A DNA stretch of 64,000 nucleotides from Niabella insulamsoli (GTDB lineage: Bacteria > Bacteroidota > Bacteroidia > Chitinophagales > Chitinophagaceae): NCBI RefSeq assembly GCF_039652435.2, contig NZ_CP190246.1, positions 4,092,001-4,156,000 of the forward strand, written 5' to 3'. The notes under the pieces are model-generated. The model saw nothing but the letters and a program-made list of their open reading frames with translations. It was not told where the DNA came from and made no database searches. The translations under genes and the position numbers were made by a program. Below, in pieces: positions 1 through 9,812 of the stretch; position 1 is the stretch's first letter; each line of letters opens with the position of its first letter.

Positions 1-1
1 G

Positions 2-2530
2 CGCAGCACGTCATCAAAAGATACCATTCCCAAAGCTGACACAGCATTTTTTGAGACAAAGGCTGAAGCAGGCAATGGTTTTCCGGTTTTAAGGATTACC
101 GATGACGAGCTCGACGGCGGCGGTATGACCGCAGTTTCTTCTATATTAACGGCAGGCCGCGATCCCTTTCTTTCTGCGGCGGCTTTCAATTTTAGTGCGC
201 TGCGTTTCAGGCTGCGCGGATATGAATCAAACGCAAACGCCGTTTATCTCAATGGCATTAACTTCAACGGGCTGGACAACGGGTTTACTCCTTTCGGATT
301 ATGGGGCGGATTGAACAGTGTGACCCGCCCACAACAAAATAGCTATGGCCTCCAGGCGAACGATTTTAGCTTCGGCACATCAGGCCTTAACACTTATGTT
401 GACCTGCGGGCGGGATCCCAGCGGGTACAAACACAATTGGGCTACGCTTTCTCAAACAGAAGTTACCGCCACCGCCTTACTGTGCACCACAGCTCAGGGT
501 TTAACAGGAGAGGTTGGGCTTATAGCCTGGCGGCAACAACGCGATACGCCAACGAAGGCTATGTGCCCGGCAGCTATTATGAAAGTGCGAGCTACTACGC
601 GGCGATCGATAAAAAATTAAAAGGCAGGGATATTTTGTCGCTGGTAGCATTCGGCGCGCCCACCGAAACCGGCCGGCAGGGCGCCGCCGTGCAGGAAGCG
701 AGAGAGCTGTCTGGCTCGAATTATTATAATCCGTCCTGGGGATATCAGGGTGGTAAAAAAAGAAATGCAAATGTGCTCCGCAGTTTTCAGCCGGTTTTTA
801 TGGGCATGTACGACTATCGCCCAAGCGCCGATACAAGGTGGTTTACACAAGTGGCGTATATGTTCGGGAAGCGGCGCAACAGCGCGTTAGACTGGTATAA
901 TGCGCCTGACCCGCGGCCAGATTATTACCGCTACCTGCCCAGCTATCATGCGCGTGAAAATGAGGTTATTCATCAATCGCTTTTAAATTTCTACCAAACA
1001 AATCCTGATGCACTGCAAATTCAATGGGACCAACTTTATGAAGCTAACCGCAGCAATATACAGACTGTTTATGACGCAGATGGCATTGCCGGCAACGAGG
1101 TGTCGGGCAAACGTTCGGTATATATTTTGTCTGACAGGGTGAATGATTCGAAGCGATTCTTTGCAAATACACTTTATCAAACCAGGTTAAATGCGGCAAC
1201 TACTTTAAACATTGGCGCCAGTTATCAGCAACAAATCAACCACTATTACCAGGAAGCGAAGGATTTGCTGGGTGGCGATTTCTGGGTCAACATCAACCAG
1301 TTTGCCGAGCGCGATTACCCCAACGACCCGAAGGCCGTGCAACACGACCTGGATCAACCCAACCGTATTATTACGAAAGGGGAGCAATATGGATACAACT
1401 ACCGCATCCATACCACACAATCCTCGGCGTGGGCGCAGTTATGGTTTAAATTAAACCGATGGGATGCGTTTATCGCCGGCCGCGTATCGAGCCATAATTT
1501 TTTCAGAACGGGCCTTAACCGGAACGGGCTATTTGATGAAAAATCGGTGGGAAAATCAGTGACACATAGCTTTATCAACCGGGCCACAAAAGCCGGTATC
1601 ACTTTTAAACTCAATGGCCGGAAATATTTCTTTCTCAACGGCGCTTACCGCACCGAAGCCCCTTTGTTTGAAAACGCTTTTATATCGCCGCGCACGCGCA
1701 ATGCGGTGCAGCAAACATTAAAAAACGAAATTTTCCTTTCCGGCGAAGCCGGATACAAACTCATTACACCACGAGTAAAATCAAATATCACCGGCTACTA
1801 CACGACCTCGCGGGATGGCATCGATGTACTTACATTTTACCACGATCAGTTTCGGAATTTTGTGAACTACGCCCTGAGCGGCATTAATAAAGTCTATTTC
1901 GGCCTGGAGTTGGGGACAGAAGTGAAGCTATCGCCAACACTGAGTTTTAACGGCGCCGCGTCGTTGGGAAGGTTTTATTATGACAGCAGGCAACGTGCCA
2001 CGGTTACGGTGGACAACAGCGCCGAGGTGCTGGCAACACAGACCATTTATCTAAAAAATTTTAGAATTCCTTCGACACCCCAAAACGCTTACAGCGCCGG
2101 CTTCTTCTACCGATCGCCCCGCTATTGGTATATAAGCCTGACGGGGAACTATTTTGATAATATGTGGCTAAGCCCCAATCCGCTGCGCCGGACAGCAGAT
2201 GCAATCGCCGACGCCGATCCGGAAATGCCATCATCGGCGGAAACAAAAAGCGCCATTCTTGCCCAGGAAAAATTTGACGAACAGTTTACCATTGATTTTT
2301 TTGGTGGATGGAGCAAACTTTTGCCACGCGGTTATTACATCCGCGGCCGGCGAACCTATCTTTTATTCAATATTGGCATCAATAATATTTTAAATAATAA
2401 CACCATTCGCTCGGGAGGCTTTGAGCAGCTGCGCTTTGATTTTGAAGGGAAGAACGTGCACAAGTTTCCTCCAAAATACTATTACGCTTACGGGATGAAT
2501 TTCTTTGCCAGTATAGGCCTCCGTTTCTAA
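2..2530 (+). CDS. TonB-dependent receptor, 5' end cut by the window
   Basis: Outer-membrane receptor, most of it the beta-barrel; such proteins take up a ligand using TonB energy. The frame is open from base 2, so the true start, signal peptide and N-terminal plug residues lie outside the window; the ATG at 125 is internal. Early residues read like the end of a plug domain (an R-x-R-G-Y segment followed by VYLNGINFN, the usual 'V-x-L-N-G' plug strand). The remainder is rich in alternating aromatic strands and ends in F-A-S-I-G-L-R-F, a typical barrel C-terminus with a terminal Phe. A DUF5689 lipoprotein follows after 90 bases, as in other receptor/surface-lipoprotein pairs of this phylum. The substrate cannot be told. 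Confidence 0.85.
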   Translation, partial: RSTSSKDTIPKADTAFFETKAEAGNGFPVLRITDDELDGGGMTAVSSILTAGRDPFLSAAAFNFSALRFRLRGYESNANAVYLNGINFNGLDNGFTPFGLWGGLNSVTRPQQNSYGLQANDFSFGTSGLNTYVDLRAGSQRVQTQLGYAFSNRSYRHRLTVHHSSGFNRRGWAYSLAATTRYANEGYVPGSYYESASYYAAIDKKLKGRDILSLVAFGAPTETGRQGAAVQEARELSGSNYYNPSWGYQGGKKRNANVLRSFQPVFMGMYDYRPSADTRWFTQVAYMFGKRRNSALDWYNAPDPRPDYYRYLPSYHARENEVIHQSLLNFYQTNPDALQIQWDQLYEANRSNIQTVYDADGIAGNEVSGKRSVYILSDRVNDSKRFFANTLYQTRLNAATTLNIGASYQQQINHYYQEAKDLLGGDFWVNINQFAERDYPNDPKAVQHDLDQPNRIITKGEQYGYNYRIHTTQSSAWAQLWFKLNRWDAFIAGRVSSHNFFRTGLNRNGLFDEKSVGKSVTHSFINRATKAGITFKLNGRKYFFLNGAYRTEAPLFENAFISPRTRNAVQQTLKNEIFLSGEAGYKLITPRVKSNITGYYTTSRDGIDVLTFYHDQFRNFVNYALSGINKVYFGLELGTEVKLSPTLSFNGAASLGRFYYDSRQRATVTVDNSAEVLATQTIYLKNFRIPSTPQNAYSAGFFYRSPRYWYISLTGNYFDNMWLSPNPLRRTADAIADADPEMPSSAETKSAILAQEKFDEQFTIDFFGGWSKLLPRGYYIRGRRTYLLFNIGINNILNNNTIRSGGFEQLRFDFEGKNVHKFPPKYYYAYGMNFFASIGLRF

Positions 2531-2620
2531 CTACTGCTGCGTTAATGCATCAAAAAAGATATGCTGATGAAACGTTCATGACAAGTTCTATTCGACCATA
2601 AAATCATAAAAAATACACGA

Positions 2621-4663
2621 ATGAAAAATCATTGCTTCACTAAATACTGGCTCACGATCTTACTTGCAGTTTACCTGCTTTCGTGCAACCGAAGTTTCGA
2701 TGCGCCGCCCGAAAACGCGGATCCGGAAATAAATGCCACGCTTTCCATAATGGATTTAAAAGCGCGGTACACTGCGATCGGAGATTTTAAACGCATTGAA
2801 GATGAGCAAATCATATCGGGCATTGTGATCGCTGACGACCACACAGGCAATTTCTATAAACAGATTGTTATTCAGGATGAAACCGGCGGCATACCAGTAT
2901 TGCTCGATGCGAATAATGTGTACACGCAATTCCCCGTAGGGCGAAGGGTTTTTATTCGTTTAAAGGGAATGATGTTGGGCGATTATGGAGGCACCATCCA
3001 AATCGGCCTTGATTCAACCCGTTCCAGCGATGGGCGTTACCTCAACCTGGAAGGGATCCCTGCATCTTTATTTGACGTATATATCGCTAAAGGGTCTTTT
3101 AATAATGTTGTAACACCAAAATTAATCCAACCGGCCGATTTCTCTAAAAATATCAACGATCCGCTATTGAGCACACTGGTGCAGATTAGCGGCGCTGAGT
3201 TCAGAGACGCCGATATCGAAAAAACTTACGCCGACCCGTCCAAGAAAGTAAGTGCTATCAACTTCCCGATTTCAACTTGTGATAAACAAAGTATCTTGCT
3301 GCGCAACAGCAGCTATGCGACGTTTGCGGGCTTCCCTCTGCCCGACGGAAACGGCGTTATAACCGGTATTCCCAGCATTTTTAACGGCATGCCCCAGCTC
3401 TTTATACGCGACACCGCTGATATTCAGTTTAATGGAACGCGCTGCAGCGGGCAGGTCGCGATACCCACTTTAAAAACCATCGAATCCATAAAATCTTACG
3501 CCACCGGCGATTCTTCTATCCCTGCCGGTGTTTTTATAAAAGGTATTGTCATTAGCGACCGCAACAATGAGGCGGCCGGGAATTATCGGCTGCAAGATGC
3601 TACCGGCGGCATCCAATTAAGATTTAGCCCTTCTGCCAATCCGAACGCGAACGTCGGCGATTCGTTGACCGTCACGGTAGGCGGACTGGCACTCAGTCAA
3701 TTCAATGGCGGCCTGCAAATTAATAACATAGCACTCGCGAGCCAATCGGGAACCGGAGTGATTGAGCCGAAAATCGCAACCATCGAGACTTTGATCGCTA
3801 ATAACAGACTTTGGGAATCGACGGTGGTGACCGTCCGAAACGTTACCATTGAGGCAGATTATTCCAATAATAGCGGCACTAATTATATTATTTCGGACAG
3901 CACGGGGCAGGTCAGTTCTTTTGTACGCAACACATCCGGCATCATCGTGCCCGCCCATGCAGCGAGTATTACGGGTTATCTGTCCCTTTTCCAATCTACA
4001 GGCAGCGCGCCTGCCGAAACGCAAATAACCCTGCGCGGCCAAAGCGATATTGAAGGTGGCAAAGGCGGCCCGTTTGTCGCACTATACGACTTCGCCGATG
4101 TTAAAAACTCCACAGGTGTGAGCGACCCCACCCCACCGCCGTCGGTCGAGGGGCTTCAATTCAGCTATTTTAGGGCAGTGGGCGTGAGCGACAACTCATC
4201 TGCTTCCGGAAGGTTTTCATTTAAGTCTTGGCCAACCGGCGCTGTAAACGGCTCTGATGATTTTACAGGATCCATCGATGCAGGAAAATATTATGAAGTC
4301 GTGATAACGCCGGCCCCCGGCACGATAATGGACTTGTCGAGCATCAGTTTTACTTTTCAACGCTCGGGGACCGGCGTGCGCCAGGCCGTCGTACGATCGG
4401 ACAAAGATGGCTTTGCCTCCAATCTTCCCATATCTATCGATCCGGAAAATGACAAACTGTCGATCGCAACGCCCAATATTTTTCAACTTACGGACGCCAC
4501 CACAACCGGCCAAAACGGCTGTGTCGTTATACTGAGCGGGGCTTATAGTAACATGGATGCCGCCGTGCATTTCCGCTTTTATGGATTAAACGCCGAAAGC
4601 GCGGGCGGTTCGTTCAGTATCGATAACGTAAGATTTGAAGGCATCGTACGCCAGAGCGATTGA
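2621..4663 (+). CDS. DUF5689 surface lipoprotein with duplicated domain
   Basis: A 680-residue lipoprotein: basic N-terminus, hydrophobic stretch and lipobox L-L-S-C with Cys22. Two copies of one domain are visible. One (about residues 60-150) contains 'SGIVIADDHTGNFYKQ' and 'QDETGGI'; the second (about 300-390) contains 'KGIVISDRNNEAAGNY' and 'QDATGGI'. This is the DUF5689 family, which resembles OB-fold binding domains. The C-terminal 170 residues look like a separate beta-sandwich. It is probably the surface partner of the TonB receptor immediately upstream and co-transcribed with it. The endonuclease/phosphatase gene often found next to DUF5689 genes is absent. Ligand unknown. Confidence 0.8.
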   Translation: MKNHCFTKYWLTILLAVYLLSCNRSFDAPPENADPEINATLSIMDLKARYTAIGDFKRIEDEQIISGIVIADDHTGNFYKQIVIQDETGGIPVLLDANNVYTQFPVGRRVFIRLKGMMLGDYGGTIQIGLDSTRSSDGRYLNLEGIPASLFDVYIAKGSFNNVVTPKLIQPADFSKNINDPLLSTLVQISGAEFRDADIEKTYADPSKKVSAINFPISTCDKQSILLRNSSYATFAGFPLPDGNGVITGIPSIFNGMPQLFIRDTADIQFNGTRCSGQVAIPTLKTIESIKSYATGDSSIPAGVFIKGIVISDRNNEAAGNYRLQDATGGIQLRFSPSANPNANVGDSLTVTVGGLALSQFNGGLQINNIALASQSGTGVIEPKIATIETLIANNRLWESTVVTVRNVTIEADYSNNSGTNYIISDSTGQVSSFVRNTSGIIVPAHAASITGYLSLFQSTGSAPAETQITLRGQSDIEGGKGGPFVALYDFADVKNSTGVSDPTPPPSVEGLQFSYFRAVGVSDNSSASGRFSFKSWPTGAVNGSDDFTGSIDAGKYYEVVITPAPGTIMDLSSISFTFQRSGTGVRQAVVRSDKDGFASNLPISIDPENDKLSIATPNIFQLTDATTTGQNGCVVILSGAYSNMDAAVHFRFYGLNAESAGGSFSIDNVRFEGIVRQSD

Positions 4664-4719
4664 TGGCGCTATCACTGATGATCTCGCATCAAAAGTGTAG
4701 CTTCGTGGCTTTTTTAGCA

Positions 4720-5631
4720 ATGAGTACAAAGCAATCCTGGTTTGCAACCGGCATCTTTTTCGCCATCCTCTGGCCTTCGGCCTCAACAGCCACCAAGCTC
4801 GCGCTTTCCAGCGGGCAACCCTTGGTAGTGGCCTGTTGCAGGTTCGCCATAGCAGCTTGCATCATGCTTTTTATCGCTCATGTTATCCGAAGAAAAAGAT
4901 TACCGAGGCGAGAAGAATGGAAGCAATTAGCCATTTACGGCCTGCTCAATATCAGCGTTTATTTGGGATTGTATGTTATTGCTATGGAAGAAGTCACCGC
5001 GAGCATCGGCGCGCTAACGGTCGCCGCAAGCCCGGTGTTTATAAGTTTTCTTTCATTTATTCTTTTGAAGAAGCCGATCAGCGTCCCTATTCTGCTGGCT
5101 TTGCTGATTTGCATTTCGGGATTTGTGGTGGTGGCCTGGCCGCTGATTGGAGCAGCAACAGTCACCGTCAGAGGGCTGTCGCTCCTGATCGTCAGCATGT
5201 TTTCATATTCGATTGGCACGATTTATTTTTCGTCTAAACAATGGAACGGCCTGCATTTACTAACCATCAATGGCTGGCAAACACTGATGGGCGGACTGTT
5301 TCTGTTGCCATTTATGTTCTTCACCTATCAAAGCAGCGCCAATCATTTTAATTATAATTTTTGGATGGGCACTATTTGGCTGGCGCTGCCGGTTTCCATC
5401 GTGGCCGTCTTATTATGGTTGAAACTTATTCAGCAAGATCCGGTAAAAGCAGGGCTGTGGCTGTTTTTATGCCCCGTGTTCGGCATTTTAATCGCCGTCT
5501 TGTTAATGAAAGATAAGATAAGCGCATTTACCGTAGCTGGTGTTCTGCTCGTATTATTGGGGCTGGCCATTAGCCATTACGGAAAAAGAAAATTCAGCAT
5601 TCCTTTCAGGCGTTACATTTTTAGAAATTAA
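4720..5631 (+). CDS. EamA-type DMT superfamily transporter
   Basis: An inner-membrane protein of 303 residues with about ten hydrophobic helices in two similar halves, the architecture of EamA (drug/metabolite transporter) permeases. The second half repeats the helix pattern of the first, and a lysine/arginine-rich tail (GKRKF) is cytoplasmic. I chose ATG 4720 because it sits just before helix 1 (residues SWFATGIFFAILWP). An upstream in-frame ATG at 4663, or TTG at 4660 that overlaps the preceding stop, would add about 20 unremarkable residues. Probably exports or imports a small metabolite; the substrate is not predictable. Confidence 0.85.
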   Translation: MSTKQSWFATGIFFAILWPSASTATKLALSSGQPLVVACCRFAIAACIMLFIAHVIRRKRLPRREEWKQLAIYGLLNISVYLGLYVIAMEEVTASIGALTVAASPVFISFLSFILLKKPISVPILLALLICISGFVVVAWPLIGAATVTVRGLSLLIVSMFSYSIGTIYFSSKQWNGLHLLTINGWQTLMGGLFLLPFMFFTYQSSANHFNYNFWMGTIWLALPVSIVAVLLWLKLIQQDPVKAGLWLFLCPVFGILIAVLLMKDKISAFTVAGVLLVLLGLAISHYGKRKFSIPFRRYIFRN

Positions 5632-5670
5632 AAATCGTCAATGCTTAATTTTACTGTATAATTTTTTTAT

Positions 5671-6450
5671 TTGGAGAAAGAAGAAAAAATATACTTTTTG
5701 TCAGATTTTCATCTGGGCGTTCCATCCTACGAGCAAAGCCTGGCTAGAGAAAAGCTGATCGTCCGTTTTTTAACAGAAATAGAAGTTGACGCCACGGAAA
5801 TATTCATTGTGGGCGACATGTTCGACTTTTGGTATGAGTATAAGTTCGTGGTGCCAAAAGGATATACGAGGCTGTTGGGGAAACTTGCACAGCTATCGGA
5901 TAACGGTGTGAAACTGCATTTTTTTGTGGGCAACCATGATATGTGGATGAATGATTATATGCAGCGGGAGTTGAACATGGAAGTTTATTTCGAACCTCAT
6001 GAATTTGAATGGTATGGGAAAAAGTTCCTGATCGGCCACGGTGATGGTTTAGGTCCGGGCGACAAAGGCTATAAGCGATTGAAAAAGATTTTCAGAAATC
6101 CTGTTTGCCAATGGGCCTTTGGCGTATTGCCTCCGCAAATCGGCATGGGCGTCGCTAACTACATGAGCCGGCGCAGTCGCGCCAAAACCGGACAATCCGA
6201 AGAAGTTTTTTTGGGCGAAGAAAAAGAATGGCTCGTTCAGTATTGCCGGCAACAATTGGAGCAAAAGAAATATGATTTTTTTGTTTTTGGACACCGCCAT
6301 CTGCCGATCGATTTTCGTCTTACCGCCGAATCAAGATATATTAATCTCGGAGACTGGATCAGCTTTTTCACCTACGCCGTGTTTGACGGTTCGGAAATGA
6401 GGCTTGCCTCGTATAAAAACAATGAACAAAAAATAATACGTAATTGGTAA
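5671..6450 (+). CDS. lpxH: UDP-2,3-diacylglucosamine diphosphatase (LpxH-type)
   Basis: Calcineurin-like metallophosphoesterase that removes UMP from UDP-2,3-diacylglucosamine to make lipid X in lipid A synthesis, at the inner face of the membrane. All metal-site motifs are present: D12-x-H14 (SDFHLG), GDMFDF (D49), GNHD (87-90), the GHGDG segment near 120 and FGHRH near 216. Length 259 is normal for the family. The start must be TTG 5671: an in-frame TAA lies at 5659-5661 and the next ATG would remove the first metal motif. The next gene overlaps its last bases, suggesting coupling. Confidence 0.88.
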   Translation: MEKEEKIYFLSDFHLGVPSYEQSLAREKLIVRFLTEIEVDATEIFIVGDMFDFWYEYKFVVPKGYTRLLGKLAQLSDNGVKLHFFVGNHDMWMNDYMQRELNMEVYFEPHEFEWYGKKFLIGHGDGLGPGDKGYKRLKKIFRNPVCQWAFGVLPPQIGMGVANYMSRRSRAKTGQSEEVFLGEEKEWLVQYCRQQLEQKKYDFFVFGHRHLPIDFRLTAESRYINLGDWISFFTYAVFDGSEMRLASYKNNEQKIIRNW

Positions 6451-7265
6451 GATTTCTTTTTACGATAGTTTGCCTGTGTTTTTGCTGCCATTTGCTTACT
6501 GCGCAGGAATTGTCTGTCTCGCAGAAAATAAAAACGGTTCCCGGCCGGTATCACTCTTTTTCGCTGGACAATCTTGATAATATTTATTTGCTGTCGGTAA
6601 GCAACCAGCTTAAAAAGCTTAATGCCAACGGCGATTCTGTTTCCGTTTTCAATGAAATAAAAAAATTCGGCGCTGCAACATTGGTGGATGTTTCCAACCC
6701 TGTAAAGATTTTATTGTATTACAAAGGATTTGCAACTATTGTGGTGCTTGATGGTATGCTCAACCGGAAAAATACCATTGACCTGCGAAAAAAGGGAATG
6801 TTTAACGTTACGGCTGTGGGCTTATCTTACGACGGAAAAATATGGTTGTACGACGATATGGAAAATGTTTTGAAAAAATTGAACGACGAAGGGGAGATCA
6901 TTTTTCAAACGGCAGACTTCCGGCAAATCTTTGACAAGGCCCTGGCTCCTACTAAGATCTACGATCAAAACCAATACGTGTACTTATATGATTCTTTACA
7001 GGGCCTTTTTGTATTTGACTATTATGGAAGTTTTAAAACAAGAATTGATATAACGAAATGGGCCAATATCAGCATCGGCAAAGACTGGATTTTGGGCACT
7101 TCCAACCAAGTACTCAACCGGTATAACATCAATGGTTTTAGTTTTGATAAAAGGAATGTTCCCGCTGCGCTTCAGCCTTTTAAACAGCTATTTTTTAAAG
7201 AAAAGAAATTATACGTTTTAAGGGAAGAGGGCCTCGACATTTATGAGGCGGCATTCAACGAATAA
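6444..7265 (+). CDS. Secreted protein of unknown function, propeller-like
   Basis: A 273-residue exported protein with an N-terminal signal peptide ending near L-L-T-A-Q. The body has repeated beta-strand units such as SLDNLDNIYLLSVSNQLKKL and SYDGKIWLYDDMENVLKKL, each like a propeller blade of the NHL/SMP-30 kind; this is my inference from the pattern. The start is TTG 6444, which directly follows an in-frame stop at 6441-6443 and overlaps the end of lpxH by seven bases. No catalytic motif is apparent. The gene ends at a strong bidirectional terminator shared with katG. Confidence 0.7.
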   Translation: MVRFLFTIVCLCFCCHLLTAQELSVSQKIKTVPGRYHSFSLDNLDNIYLLSVSNQLKKLNANGDSVSVFNEIKKFGAATLVDVSNPVKILLYYKGFATIVVLDGMLNRKNTIDLRKKGMFNVTAVGLSYDGKIWLYDDMENVLKKLNDEGEIIFQTADFRQIFDKALAPTKIYDQNQYVYLYDSLQGLFVFDYYGSFKTRIDITKWANISIGKDWILGTSNQVLNRYNINGFSFDKRNVPAALQPFKQLFFKEKKLYVLREEGLDIYEAAFNE

Positions 7266-7297
7266 AAATGGGGCCGATCCTAAACCAGCCCCATTTT
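7265..7297. terminator. Bidirectional terminator between the propeller gene and katG
   Basis: A perfect 10-base inverted repeat, AAAATGGGGC at 7265-7274 and GCCCCATTTT at 7288-7297, with a 13-base loop. The A/T flanks give a U-tract in either direction. It sits between two convergent genes. Confidence 0.85.
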
Positions 7298-7317
7298 ATA
7301 ACGTATCTCCTAAATTA

Positions 7318-9594
7318 TTATTTCAAATCAAACCGATCGAGATTCATCACCTTGTGCCATGATGCCACAAAGTCTTTCACGAACTTTTCGTTCCCATCAG
7401 CGCTGGCATACACTTCAGCAACAGCTCTCAATTCAGCGTTTGAGCCAAACACCAAATCAGCGCGGGTAGCCGTCCACTTCGGTTGACCTGTTTTGCGGTC
7501 ATTTCCTAAATACAACTCTTTGTCTGAGCCCATTGCTTTCCATGCCGTGTTCATATCCAATAGGTTGATGAAAAAATCATTGGTAAGCTGCCCGGGGCGC
7601 GATGTGAAAACACCGTGGGCCGACCCGTCGAAATTGGCGCCCAATACACGCAAGCCACCAACCAGCACAGTCAGCTCAGGTGCAGTAAGCGTCAACAATT
7701 GAGCTTTATCGATCAACAGCGCCTCGGTTAAAGCGCCCAATTTGGAGCTGCGATAGTTTCGGAAACCATCTGCCAGCGGCTCCATATATTCGAAAGATGC
7801 TACATCGGTTTGTTCCTGCGAAGCATCGGTTCTTCCCGGAGTGAATGGTACCGTTACAGTGTGACCCGCCGCTTTGGCTGCTTCCTCAATCGCTGCGCAT
7901 CCTGCCAGTACAATCAAATCTGCCAGAGAAACTTTTTTACCACCAGTTTGCTCTTTGTCGAAGGTCGCCTTTATATTTTCTAAAGCCGACAACACTTTTG
8001 CCAGCTGGGCCGGGTTATTTACTTCCCAATCTTTTTGCGGAACTAAACGAACACGGGCACCGTTAGCGCCGCCTCTTTTATCGCCGCCGCGGAAGGTAGA
8101 CGCAGAAGCCCACGCGGTGGAAACCAATTCACCAATGGTAAGGCCCGTTGCTAATATTTTAGATTTTAAAGCAGCAATGTCGGCGTCGCCGATTAGTTCG
8201 TGATCCACTTCAGGAATCGGATCCTGCCAGATCAGAATTTCTGCGGGAACTTCTTTGCCCAGGTAACGGGCGCGAGGCCCCATATCTCGGTGCGTAAGTT
8301 TAAACCAGGCCCGCGCAAAGGCATCTGCGAAAGCATCAGGATTATCTAAAAATTTTCTTGAGATCTTCTCATAAACCGGGTCAAATCTTAAAGAAAGATC
8401 GGTTGTAAGCATGGTTGGCAAATGCTTTTTCGAAGCATCGTAAGCATCGGGAATAATCGGTGCTGCGTTTTTAGCCACCCATTGATGCGCGCCGGCCGGA
8501 CTTTTGGTAAGCTCCCATTCAAAAGCGAAAAGATTTTCAAAGAAATTATTACTCCATTTTGTAGGAGTCGTCGTCCAGGTCACTTCCAGGCCGCTCGTAA
8601 TCGTATCGGGGCCTTTGCCGCTTGCGTAGCTATTGCTCCATCCAAAACCCTGAGCCTCTATATCAGCCGCTTCAGGCTCTTTGCCTACATGCGCGTCAGC
8701 CGGGGCGGCGCCATGTGTTTTACCAAATGTATGGCCGCCCGCAATCAAAGCCACCGTCTCTTCATCGTTCATTGCCATACGGCCAAAGGTTTCGCGTATA
8801 TCTTTGGCAGCCAGTACAGGATCAGGATTTCCGTCGGGCCCTTCGGGGTTCACATAGATAAGGCCCATGTGAGCCGCCGCCAATGGTTCTTCGAGTTGGC
8901 GCGAATGAATAACGCCTTTGGGATCCTCATCAGATGAAACAATACCGTGACCTTCAACGCCGGGAACGCCTTTAGCATAACGGTCTTCGTTGCCGAGCCA
9001 GGTATTTTCAGAACCCCAGTAAACGTCTTCGGCCGGCTCCCACACATCTTCGCGGCCACCCGCAAAGCCAAAAGTTTTGAAGCCCATCGATTCAAGCGCT
9101 ACATTTCCCGCCAGGATCATCAAATCGGCCCAAGAAATTTTGTTGCCATATTTTTGTTTGATCGGCCATAACAAGCGGCGCGCTTTATCAAGGCTTACAT
9201 TGTCGGGCCAGCTATTCAGCGGAGCAAAGCGTTGTTGCCCCTGACCGGCGCCGCCACGACCGTCGTGAATGCGGTAAGTTCCGGCGCTGTGCCAGGCCAT
9301 GCGTATAAACAGTCCGCCATAGTGGCCAAAATCAGCGGGCCACCAATCCTGCGAATCTGTCATAAGATGGGTTAAATCACTTTTCACCGCATCCAGATCG
9401 AGGCTTTTAAAGGCTTCCGCATAATCAAAAGATGCATCCATCGGATCGGATAAAGAGGAATGCTGGCGTAGAATATTTACTTTAAGCTGATTCGGCCACC
9501 AGTCGCGGTTTTTAGTTCCTCCACCGCCGATATTTTGTTTCATGGACCCATTGTGAAAAGGGCATTTACTGATGTCGTTAGAATCTTTTTCCAT
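7318..9594 (-). CDS. katG: Catalase-peroxidase KatG
   Basis: Bifunctional heme catalase-peroxidase, 758 residues, two homologous peroxidase halves. The distal active site R98-W101-H102 is intact in RMAWHSAGTYR; the Tyr of GLIYVNPEG and the Met of AMNDEET are the other residues of the family's Met-Tyr-Trp adduct. The proximal heme-binding His lies in GGHTFGKTHG. The N-terminus has the usual KCPFHNG and WWPNQL motifs. ATG at 9594 is chosen over upstream in-frame codons because it leads straight into the conserved start. A good promoter lies 54-84 bases upstream. It removes hydrogen peroxide in the cytoplasm. Confidence 0.97.
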   Translation of the reverse strand: MEKDSNDISKCPFHNGSMKQNIGGGGTKNRDWWPNQLKVNILRQHSSLSDPMDASFDYAEAFKSLDLDAVKSDLTHLMTDSQDWWPADFGHYGGLFIRMAWHSAGTYRIHDGRGGAGQGQQRFAPLNSWPDNVSLDKARRLLWPIKQKYGNKISWADLMILAGNVALESMGFKTFGFAGGREDVWEPAEDVYWGSENTWLGNEDRYAKGVPGVEGHGIVSSDEDPKGVIHSRQLEEPLAAAHMGLIYVNPEGPDGNPDPVLAAKDIRETFGRMAMNDEETVALIAGGHTFGKTHGAAPADAHVGKEPEAADIEAQGFGWSNSYASGKGPDTITSGLEVTWTTTPTKWSNNFFENLFAFEWELTKSPAGAHQWVAKNAAPIIPDAYDASKKHLPTMLTTDLSLRFDPVYEKISRKFLDNPDAFADAFARAWFKLTHRDMGPRARYLGKEVPAEILIWQDPIPEVDHELIGDADIAALKSKILATGLTIGELVSTAWASASTFRGGDKRGGANGARVRLVPQKDWEVNNPAQLAKVLSALENIKATFDKEQTGGKKVSLADLIVLAGCAAIEEAAKAAGHTVTVPFTPGRTDASQEQTDVASFEYMEPLADGFRNYRSSKLGALTEALLIDKAQLLTLTAPELTVLVGGLRVLGANFDGSAHGVFTSRPGQLTNDFFINLLDMNTAWKAMGSDKELYLGNDRKTGQPKWTATRADLVFGSNAELRAVAEVYASADGNEKFVKDFVASWHKVMNLDRFDLK

Positions 9595-9647
9595 TAGATA
9601 GTTTTTTTGAATATAATAAGTTATGGCCAGCTTACGCCGACGGAGCA

Positions 9648-9677
9648 CAAACATAAGGCTTAACCGGTATAATCAAA
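9648..9677 (-). promoter_or_regulatory. Likely katG promoter (Bacteroidota sigma-A type)
   Basis: On the minus strand TTTG (9677-9674), an 18-base spacer and TATGTTTG (9655-9648). This matches the Bacteroidota consensus TTTG-N19-TAnnTTTG. Transcription would begin near 9641, giving a leader of about 47 bases. No OxyR-type operator was identified. Confidence 0.6.
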
Positions 9678-9812
9678 ATCGATTAAATCTATATTTCGAT
9701 AGCTGGAAACTATAATTACGGCCCTAACAAGAGCCATCGACCGTGCCGGTTATAATGCCGCCGAAAAAATCATGAACGCCGTCAGATTGCGGCAAAAAGT
9801 TTTAGCGAAAAA

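Noticed and set aside
8422..8937. A 171-codon open frame antisense to katG, and others antisense to the DUF5689 and BtrH genes
   Set aside because: They mirror strongly conserved codons of the real genes and show no motif; overlap is explained by G+C-biased third positions.
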